Assembly: GCA_903920835.1 (NCBI GenBank)
Contig: CAIXNQ010000260.1
Location: 1-12,450, forward strand
Direction of reading: 5' to 3'
Origin: an uncultured Bacteroidota bacterium
GTDB taxonomy: Bacteria; Bacteroidota; Bacteroidia; Flavobacteriales; Flavobacteriaceae
Length of the DNA: 12,450 bases
Below are positions 7,010 through 12,450 of this stretch, one piece after another (within the stretch, counting starts at the first letter, position 1; each line of letters starts with the position of its first letter). Position numbers and translations under genes: made by a program. The notes below the pieces were generated by a model that saw only the letters and a list, made by a program, of their open reading frames with translations, was not told the origin of the DNA and did not search any database.

Positions 7010-8185
7010 ATGAAAAATAAGATACTATTCTTGTTCTTTGCTTTAGTAGCAAATAGTGCTTTTGCCCAATTTATCATTACAAACGGCACAAGTACTATGG
7101 AAATATCGTCCAATTTTTCAGGTTTTTATAACAGCCGTTCGCTTAAAGCTGGAGAAGTTGACCAATCGAAAGACCGCTTTAAACTTAGAGATGCCCAGTT
7201 AGGAATTAGCGGTAGGGCTGGTCACGACTTTGAATATAGCTGTAATATTGATTTTGCCGACATGGCAGCCAACAGCATTAACACGGTTATTGACCCAGAA
7301 AATCCAGGCTTATTAAATGCAAACGTTACTTATAAAGGTTTCAAATTTGTAGATGTTGAAATGGGTTATGGTAAATTATATTATTCCAGAAACTCCATGG
7401 TTTCATTTGACAATAGTGCCTATTGGCAAGCCGCAGAAATAACAAGAGGTTCTGTATTTTCTGTTCGAGATATAGGTGTAACCTTAATAAAAGACTTTTG
7501 GCACAAAAGAGCCAATGCTTATCTAGGAGCTTATACAGGTTTAGGTGAATTGTCTTTAGCTGGCGACAATGACCCAAGCGGACATTTAGAATACATCAGC
7601 CGTTTTGATGTGTCTTATCCTTGCAGATTTAGATATTCTGAAATAGACATTAAACACTCGCCAATTCCTATGTTTCAAATTGGAGTTGCTGGTCGTTATG
7701 CCAACAAAAAACTACCTGTTGGAACTACTTTTCCAACGAATGCAACTAGTGTTTATGGATTAAAAGTGATTGATGGCGAAAGATACATCTATGGTTGTGA
7801 TGTTGCTTTTCAATATTTAGGATTCTCAGGTCAATTTGAAATTCATCAAATGAAATCAAAACCTCAAAACCCTAATGATCCATTGTTTCAAAACTACACG
7901 ATTGACCAAACCAACGGCTACATTTTATCTGGCGGGTATATTGCTCAGTTGAATTATTATGTAAAAGACTGGAGAACCATTCTCTCTGCTCGATATGAAG
8001 AATTAGACCTGAACGATTTGGTTGCAGGAAGCGCACGAAGATTTTCTCCAGCAATTGGTTATCGTTTAAAAGGAACTAATGCTTTGGTTAAATTCCAATA
8101 TTTTAATATCTTGCGCGACGAAAGTATTGACTTACAATCTTGGAAAGAACAATACCGAATCGGAGTTCAATTTCAATTAAATTAA
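7010..8185 (+). CDS. Outer-membrane porin, phosphate-selective porin O/P-like
   Basis: 391 residues from ATG 7010; a TTG-started extension from 6929 would overlap the upstream gene and lacks an export signal at its N-terminus. Signal peptide 1-19 (FALVANSAFA), mature Gln20. The body is a run of alternating amphipathic beta-strands. The order RFKLRDAQLGISGRAGHDFEY, then VDVEMGYGKLYYSR, then AEITRGSVFSVRDIGVTLIKDF resembles the OprO/OprP family (its VRVGQFK..., ERS and RDIG signature regions). It ends in YRIGVQFQLN, a typical barrel closing strand. Selectivity for phosphate or other anions cannot be judged. It starts 1 nt after the propeller gene and is followed after 15 nt by the T9SS cargo gene, so it is the membrane-spanning part of the operon. 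Confidence 0.8.
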   Translation: MKNKILFLFFALVANSAFAQFIITNGTSTMEISSNFSGFYNSRSLKAGEVDQSKDRFKLRDAQLGISGRAGHDFEYSCNIDFADMAANSINTVIDPENPGLLNANVTYKGFKFVDVEMGYGKLYYSRNSMVSFDNSAYWQAAEITRGSVFSVRDIGVTLIKDFWHKRANAYLGAYTGLGELSLAGDNDPSGHLEYISRFDVSYPCRFRYSEIDIKHSPIPMFQIGVAGRYANKKLPVGTTFPTNATSVYGLKVIDGERYIYGCDVAFQYLGFSGQFEIHQMKSKPQNPNDPLFQNYTIDQTNGYILSGGYIAQLNYYVKDWRTILSARYEELDLNDLVAGSARRFSPAIGYRLKGTNALVKFQYFNILRDESIDLQSWKEQYRIGVQFQLN

Positions 8186-8200
8186 CCTAAATATTTACAA

Positions 8201-10012
8201 ATGATTAAAAAATTACTTTACACTTTTAGCCTTCTACTCCTATCGACAGCGGGCTTTTCACAAATTTCAACCTTGCCAGCTTCTGAAGGTTTTGAAACTA
8301 CGTTTACGCAAGGAACAGCTATTGAATTTATTCCAAATTGGCTAGGTTCAACGGTGGCTGCAAGCAACAAAATCTTTCAAGATTTGACAGATTTTAATAC
8401 CGGATTAGCTGCTTTAAGCATGATTCCAACTAGTGCTTTTAACGGAGATGTTCAAGTGAAGTTAAATCTAACTTCATACCAGTCTGTAGCGGTTTCGTTT
8501 ATGGCAAAATCAATGCTGAACGGAATAGGAACTAGAGATGTAGTATTGACCATGAGCACCTCAATTGATGGAGGAACGACATGGATTGCATCTTCTCAAA
8601 TCGCTTCTTTGCCAAATGCCAATCAAACTTCATTTACGACCTACAGCTATTCATTGCCAGTTGAAGCCAACAACCAAGCGAATGTTTTGGTCAGATTTTA
8701 TGCTACTCGTGGTGCAACTGGTACTTCTACAGCAGCAAAATTAGTAATTGATGATGTTTTAATTCAACAAGTGACAACGCCACAAATCACGCTTAGCCAA
8801 ACTGCGCTAACTTTTACACAAGTATTAGGATTGCCAACTCAAACGCAAACGGTGAATGTTTCTGGAAGTAATCTTTCGGGGAATATTAACCTTACTGCAC
8901 CAGCAAATTTTGAGATTTCTACCTCAGCAACTTCTGGTTTTTCTTCATCAGTTTCGTTGCCGACTACTAATGGTAACTTATTGGTAACTCCTGTGTATGT
9001 TCGTTTGAACGCTACAGCTGCTGGAACTTTTACAGGCAACTTGACCGCAATGTCTTCTGGAATTAGCGCACCAGCAATAGCTTTAACAGGAAGCTGTATT
9101 GCACCAACGGTTACAAATCCTGCTCCATTTGATGTTACAATGCCTCCAGGTTATAGTTTTACTTCTTGGGACAACACTAATGCTGCTGGAACTTTCCCTC
9201 CAAACATGGCTTTGTGGTCTCACGCTACTGCCGACCCAGATTTGAACACGCCTTTTATTGAAAATTGGAGTTGTTTGTATAACTTAACATCTAGATCTCG
9301 ATTTACTGGCGAAGGTACGAACGGAATATCGATGATTAACACAGGTGCTTCTCAATTTACGGGTGTTTGCGATGGCACAAACCCTACACAAACCACTGGA
9401 ACAACTATTGCAAGCGGAAGAGCTGGAGCAATTGTTATTGCTTTAAACACCGTTGGAGTTAATCCTGCAATTAGTCAAGTTTCGATTAACTGGACAGGAA
9501 GAACGATACTTCAAAACGTAAAAGTTTGTGCCTTAAGAATGCAATATAGAATCGGAACTGCTCAAGGAAATCCTAATGCTGGCTGGCAGGAGTTCCCTAC
9601 TACTCAAGAATATATTAGCGGTGCCGACAATTCGTTTGAAATGAAAACAACAACGTTACCTTCAAGCTGCAGTAATCAACCTGTAGTTCAGGTGCGTTGG
9701 GTTTATTATTTCGTTAGTGGCACAGGACTTAGAGCGCAGTTGGCTTTAGATGATGTTAGTACTAGTATTGTTAGTTTATCAACCAACAATAATTTTACTT
9801 ATGATTCAATAGATTTTCAAATCTATCCGAATCCAACAGCTAAACAAATTGTTCACTTAAGCACTGCCCAAAATATTGAAGTTTTTGATTTGACTGGCAA
9901 AATAATTTTGTCTCAAAAAAATACTTCAACTATAGATACTACTTCTTTTTCTGCTGGAATTTATTCCGTAAAAACAGATACCGGCATTACTAAAAAGTTA
10001 ATTGTTGAGTAA
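8201..10012 (+). CDS. T9SS type A-sorted multidomain beta-sandwich protein
   Basis: 603 residues. Signal peptide 1-20 (LLLLSTAGFS), mature Gln21. Domains in order: a jelly-roll-like sandwich (about 22-190; EGFETTFTQG, VSFMAKSMLNGIGTRDV, SIDGGTTW, VIDDVLI), an Ig/ASPM-like domain (about 194-297; TLSQTALTF, NVSGSNLSGNI), a second sandwich (about 300-525; MPPGYSFTSWDN, IENWSCLYNL, LALDDVSTS), and a T9SS type A sorting domain (539-603; FQIYPNPTAK, IEVFDLTGKIIL, SAGIYSVKT, KKLIVE). It should be exported across the outer membrane and cell-surface anchored or released. No catalytic motif is visible, so binding/adhesion is likelier than enzymatic work. Last gene of the operon; a strong terminator follows at 10041. 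Confidence 0.88.
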   Translation: MIKKLLYTFSLLLLSTAGFSQISTLPASEGFETTFTQGTAIEFIPNWLGSTVAASNKIFQDLTDFNTGLAALSMIPTSAFNGDVQVKLNLTSYQSVAVSFMAKSMLNGIGTRDVVLTMSTSIDGGTTWIASSQIASLPNANQTSFTTYSYSLPVEANNQANVLVRFYATRGATGTSTAAKLVIDDVLIQQVTTPQITLSQTALTFTQVLGLPTQTQTVNVSGSNLSGNINLTAPANFEISTSATSGFSSSVSLPTTNGNLLVTPVYVRLNATAAGTFTGNLTAMSSGISAPAIALTGSCIAPTVTNPAPFDVTMPPGYSFTSWDNTNAAGTFPPNMALWSHATADPDLNTPFIENWSCLYNLTSRSRFTGEGTNGISMINTGASQFTGVCDGTNPTQTTGTTIASGRAGAIVIALNTVGVNPAISQVSINWTGRTILQNVKVCALRMQYRIGTAQGNPNAGWQEFPTTQEYISGADNSFEMKTTTLPSSCSNQPVVQVRWVYYFVSGTGLRAQLALDDVSTSIVSLSTNNNFTYDSIDFQIYPNPTAKQIVHLSTAQNIEVFDLTGKIILSQKNTSTIDTTSFSAGIYSVKTDTGITKKLIVE

Positions 10013-10040
10013 AACTCAGCAACATTTATAAATTCTAAAG

Positions 10041-10077
10041 AAAACCGACTTCATATTGATTTGAAGTCGGTTTTTTT
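10041..10077 (+). terminator. Rho-independent terminator of the envelope operon
   Basis: Perfect 13-bp stem (10041-10053 with 10062-10074) with an 8-nt loop and T-run 10071-10077, starting 28 nt after the stop codon. A run of A precedes the stem, so it could also work on the other strand, though no minus-strand gene ends here. Confidence 0.95.
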
Positions 10078-10124
10078 ATTGATTTGTCTCAACTAAATGA
10101 TATGGGAAAGTATTTATAATCTAT

Positions 10125-10132
10125 TATATTTG
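10125..10132 (+). promoter_or_regulatory. -7 promoter box for the transsulfuration gene
   Basis: TATATTTG matches TAnnTTTG and lies 58 nt before the ATG at 10191, downstream of the operon terminator, so this gene is a separate unit. No TTG element is visible at the expected -33 distance. Confidence 0.45.
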
Positions 10133-10190
10133 TCCAAAATTAAACGAATCGAATTACAATATTTTAAACAATAACAAACAAATATCAGCT

Positions 10191-11336
10191 ATGAAATTTA
10201 ACACAAAAGTAATCCACGGCAACCAATACCACGACCCAGCTACGGGTGCTGTTATGCCTCCGGTTTATATGACATCAACTTTTGCGCAGCACAGTCCGGG
10301 ACAGCCAGTAAACCCAGATTATGAATATTCAAGAGCAGCCAACCCCACGCGTTCCGCACTCGAAAATGCACTGGCAAGCATCGAGAATGGCGTTCGAGGA
10401 TTAGCTTTTTCGTCAGGATTAGCGGCTACCGATTGCTTATTGCGCAGTTTCAAGGCAGGCGATGAGGTCATAGCGATGGACGATCTTTATGGCGGAACGT
10501 ACAGACTCTTTACTCGAATCTATAAAGACTCTGGTATTGTTTTTCACTTTGTAGATATGAATGATATTGCAGCTTTTCAGGCGTTGATTAATCAAAACAC
10601 AAAGTTGGTTTGGGTAGAAACACCCACAAACCCATTGATGAAGTTGGCAGATATTGCTGCGATTGCCGAAATCACCAAGAAACACAACATTCTATTTGCT
10701 GTTGACAACACATTTGCCACGCCCTACCTTCAAAAACCGCTCGATTTTGGTGCCGATATTGTGATGCACTCTGCCACTAAGTATTTGAGCGGTCACTCAG
10801 ACGTTATTGCGGGTGCATTAATCGTGAAAGATGAAGCCTTAGGCAATCAACTGCACTTTCAGCAATTTGCGACTGGGGCAACACTAGGTCCGATGGATAG
10901 TTTTCTGGTCTTGAGAGGCATTAAAACACTGCATCTTCGGGTAGAACGGCATTGTGAGAACGGCATTAAGGTTGCCGAGTTCTTAAAATCCCACCCTATG
11001 GTTTCAAAAGTATATTATCCTGGCTTGCCCGACCATCCGTTTCATGAAATTGCCAAAAAGCAGATGACTTCTTTTGGAGGCATGGTGTCATTTACGTTTA
11101 AATCGGGTTTAAAAGCAGCTGCTATTACGTTTTTAGAAAAGCTAAAAGTCTTTACTCTTGCCGAATCATTGGGAGGCGTAGAATCTCTAGCCAATCATCC
11201 TGCCTTGATGACCCACGCATCAATTCCGGAGGAGAAAAGAAAAGAAATCGGAATTACCGACGACCTGGTGAGGCTCAGCGTAGGTGTAGAAGATATTTCA
11301 GATTTGCTTGATGATTTGGAACAAGCATTCAAATAA
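10191..11336 (+). CDS. PLP-dependent transsulfuration enzyme (cystathionine gamma-synthase / gamma-lyase type)
   Basis: 381-residue cytoplasmic Cys/Met-metabolism enzyme. It fits cystathionine gamma-synthase (cystathionine from an activated homoserine plus Cys) or gamma-lyase (cystathionine to Cys). PLP-site residues: Y46 and R48 (YSRAANPTR, contributed to the neighbouring subunit), SSGLAA (74-79), stacking Y100 (DLYGGTYR), D172 (AVDNTFATPYL) and Schiff-base lysine K197 (SATKYLSGHSD), with the expected 25-residue D-K spacing. E325 in LAESLGGVESL is found in both synthase and lyase. Methionine gamma-lyase is unlikely because the active-site Cys after the stacking Tyr is Gly here; O-acetylhomoserine sulfhydrylases are longer. 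Synthase and lyase cannot be told apart from sequence, so no symbol is given. The gene is monocistronic, between its own promoter box and a terminator. Confidence 0.93.
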   Translation: MKFNTKVIHGNQYHDPATGAVMPPVYMTSTFAQHSPGQPVNPDYEYSRAANPTRSALENALASIENGVRGLAFSSGLAATDCLLRSFKAGDEVIAMDDLYGGTYRLFTRIYKDSGIVFHFVDMNDIAAFQALINQNTKLVWVETPTNPLMKLADIAAIAEITKKHNILFAVDNTFATPYLQKPLDFGADIVMHSATKYLSGHSDVIAGALIVKDEALGNQLHFQQFATGATLGPMDSFLVLRGIKTLHLRVERHCENGIKVAEFLKSHPMVSKVYYPGLPDHPFHEIAKKQMTSFGGMVSFTFKSGLKAAAITFLEKLKVFTLAESLGGVESLANHPALMTHASIPEEKRKEIGITDDLVRLSVGVEDISDLLDDLEQAFK

Positions 11337-11361
11337 AAAAGAGGACTTAGTCCTCTTTTTT
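11335..11361 (+). terminator. Rho-independent terminator after the transsulfuration gene
   Basis: A 12-bp stem (11335-11346 with 11350-11361) made of A6 + GAGGAC and GTCCTC + T6, loop TTA. The stem's A-run overlaps the last bases of the stop codon, so the hairpin follows the gene immediately. The A/T flanks allow termination in both directions. Confidence 0.92.
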
Positions 11362-11525
11362 GTGGTAAATAATAATCCTTTAAACACTTTGTCCGTCGCT
11401 CTAAGTATGTAAATTAAGGAAAGTGATTTATAAATTTGTATGCAATGTTTTCGGTTTCTTCTTTCAGTGTAGTTTGAAATATTGCAATTAGTGTTAGTAG
11501 TAAAAGTTATTTTTTTGTTTATTTT

Positions 11526-11557
11526 AACTCTCGCAAGGTTGAAACCCTGCGAGAGTT
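11526..11557. repeat. Intergenic palindrome, possible terminator for the minus-strand surface protein gene
   Basis: A 10-bp perfect stem (11526-11535 with 11548-11557) has GC-rich core CTCGCA/TGCGAG, then one A/C mismatch and 3 further pairs around a TGAA loop. It begins 10 nt beyond the stop of the minus-strand gene, the right place for its terminator, but on the minus strand it is followed by TAAAATAAA, not a T-run; on the plus strand TTTTA follows. The GC-rich palindrome stands out from AT-rich surroundings and could be a dispersed intergenic element. Confidence 0.6.
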
Positions 11558-11566
11558 TTATGTTTA

Positions 11567-12450
11567 TTATTCTTTTATAAACTTACTAACAAACTTTTCA
11601 TCTCCCGAAACCGCTTCAATAATATACATACCACTAGCAAATAATTCTACATCAACTTGATTGGTATTGGTAGTTTGGGTTAAAACAACTTTCCCAGCTA
11701 GATCGGTAATGATGATTTTATCAATTGTTTCATTATTTGAAGATTGAATGAACAATATTTTTTTTACTGGTACTGGATAGATCTGTAAAGATGTAACTGT
11801 GAATCTAGGATTTCCGAGAGTTACTGTTACTTGTACTGCAAATGGATTGCTAGCACAACCATTTATAGTATTAACCGCATAATAAGTTGTACCACTTGTT
11901 AAAACTGTTGTGCTTTGAAGTGGGTTGATAGCTGCTTGTGCATCTGCTAGATTTGCATACCAAATAACGTTTGTTGGGTTTATCACTAAATTAGAAATCG
12001 TAGCATCGGCTAATGCCGCCACAGTAAATGTTTGAATTGCATCTCCAGTAGGAACAGATGGTTGTGTTCCAGTTACATTCCAAGTACAAGAGGTCGTATT
12101 AAATGTTGCTGACTCATAACAAGCCAAAGTCGGTTGCGTTGGTTGCGTTCCTGTTACGTCCCATGAACATGAAGTAGTATTAAACGTTGCTGATTGATAA
12201 CAAGCCAATGTCGGTTGTATTGGTTGTGTTCCCGTTACGTCCCATGAACAAGACGTAGTATTGAAAGTTGCCGATTGATAGCAAGCCAAAGTCGGTTGCG
12301 TTGGTTGCGTTCCTGTTACATCCCATGAACATGACGTTGCATTGAACGTTGCCGATTGATAACAAGCCAATGTCGGTTGCGTTGGTTGCGTTCCTGTTAC
12401 GTCCCATGAACATGAAGTAGTATTAAACGTTGCTGATTGATAACAAGCCA
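11567..12450 (-). CDS. T9SS type A-sorted surface protein with tandem repeats, C-terminal part (5' end outside window)
   Basis: Only the last 293 residues are seen; the frame is open to the window edge, so the internal TTG at 12370 is not a start. Order from the N-terminal side: five 27-residue repeats (12450 down to 12047), each LACYQSATFNTTSCSWDVTG followed by a TQPTQPT-like linker; an Ig-like domain (about 12046-11812; TNVIWYANLADA, SGTTYYAVNTINGCAS, VQVTVTLG) common in flavobacterial surface proteins; then a T9SS type A sorting domain (about 11800-11570; LQIYPVPVKKI, IIITDLAGKVVL, SGMYIIEAVSG, KFVSKFIKE). YPVP replaces the usual YPNP. Each repeat has two Cys. Probably a long surface adhesin or cell-surface filament protein; function unknown. 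Confidence 0.88.
   Translation of the reverse strand, partial: ACYQSATFNTTSCSWDVTGTQPTQPTLACYQSATFNATSCSWDVTGTQPTQPTLACYQSATFNTTSCSWDVTGTQPIQPTLACYQSATFNTTSCSWDVTGTQPTQPTLACYESATFNTTSCTWNVTGTQPSVPTGDAIQTFTVAALADATISNLVINPTNVIWYANLADAQAAINPLQSTTVLTSGTTYYAVNTINGCASNPFAVQVTVTLGNPRFTVTSLQIYPVPVKKILFIQSSNNETIDKIIITDLAGKVVLTQTTNTNQVDVELFASGMYIIEAVSGDEKFVSKFIKE
12047..12450 (-). repeat. Five tandem 81-bp coding repeats, continuing beyond the window
   Basis: Units at 12371-12450 (lacking one base), 12290-12370, 12209-12289, 12128-12208 and 12047-12127. All keep exactly 81 bp, so the frame is never disturbed. The unit nearest the Ig-like domain (12047-12127) is the most changed (YESATF, CTWNVTG, TQPSVPT). 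Units 12371-12450 and 12128-12208 differ at one base over 80, while the two units between them are clearly more different from both. Confidence 0.95.

Noticed and set aside
10004..10024. Hairpin TGAGT/ACTCA over the stop codon of the T9SS cargo gene
   Set aside because: Only 5 bp with a bulge and no T-run; the strong terminator is at 10041-10077.
11362..11525. Possible small gene or RNA between the convergent genes
   Set aside because: No open frame with coding character, no promoter box I trust and no hairpin except the palindrome listed separately.
12180..12413. Second open frame within the tandem repeats
   Set aside because: An 81-bp repeat keeps every frame periodic, so a stop-free alternate frame arises by itself; the frame ending in the T9SS domain is the real one.
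12047..12450. CRISPR-like array
   Set aside because: Repeats are contiguous 81-bp coding units without spacers, in frame with a T9SS sorting domain.

Overview
The window is AT-rich chromosomal DNA from a member of the Bacteroidetes, most likely a Flavobacterium-like member of the Flavobacteriaceae. The reasons are two proteins ending in type IX secretion (T9SS) type A sorting domains, signal peptides whose predicted cleavage leaves an N-terminal Gln, genes without Shine-Dalgarno sequences, TAnnTTTG-type promoter boxes, and a eukaryote-like (type 2) isoleucyl-tRNA synthetase followed by a TraR/DksA-like protein. No rRNA, tRNA, CRISPR array, transposase or phage gene was seen.

Layout. 1-1919: 3' part of ileS and a small DksA-like gene 5 nt downstream, closed by a strong terminator. 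1931-2992 (minus): a two-part envelope protein with a predicted C-terminal outer-membrane barrel, convergent with the first pair. 2993-3356: divergent AT-rich regulatory region with promoter boxes for both sides and an 8-bp dyad. 3357-4700: an Amt ammonium transporter with all key pore residues. 4805-10012: four tightly packed genes, all with export signals: a lipoprotein with an internally duplicated beta-sandwich, an SdiA-regulated/phytase-like five-bladed propeller, an OprO/P-like porin, and a T9SS-exported multidomain protein. A promoter box precedes the first and a strong terminator follows the last. 10191-11336: a single-gene PLP-dependent transsulfuration enzyme (cystathionine gamma-synthase/lyase type) with its own promoter box and terminator. 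11567-12450 (minus): C-terminal end of a T9SS surface protein carrying five 81-bp tandem repeats that run off the window.

How the genes fit together. ileS, dksA-like, amt and the transsulfuration gene are core metabolism. The accessory part is the 4805-10012 operon. Its products span the envelope: surface or outer-membrane lipoprotein, periplasmic or secreted propeller, outer-membrane pore, and T9SS-secreted beta-sandwich protein. This reads as a binding/processing/uptake module, possibly for a phosphate-containing substrate. The substrate is an inference from the porin and propeller families and is not shown by the sequence. This operon is the best candidate for an undescribed system. The tandem-repeat surface protein, with its near-identical units three repeats apart, is the second region worth a close look.
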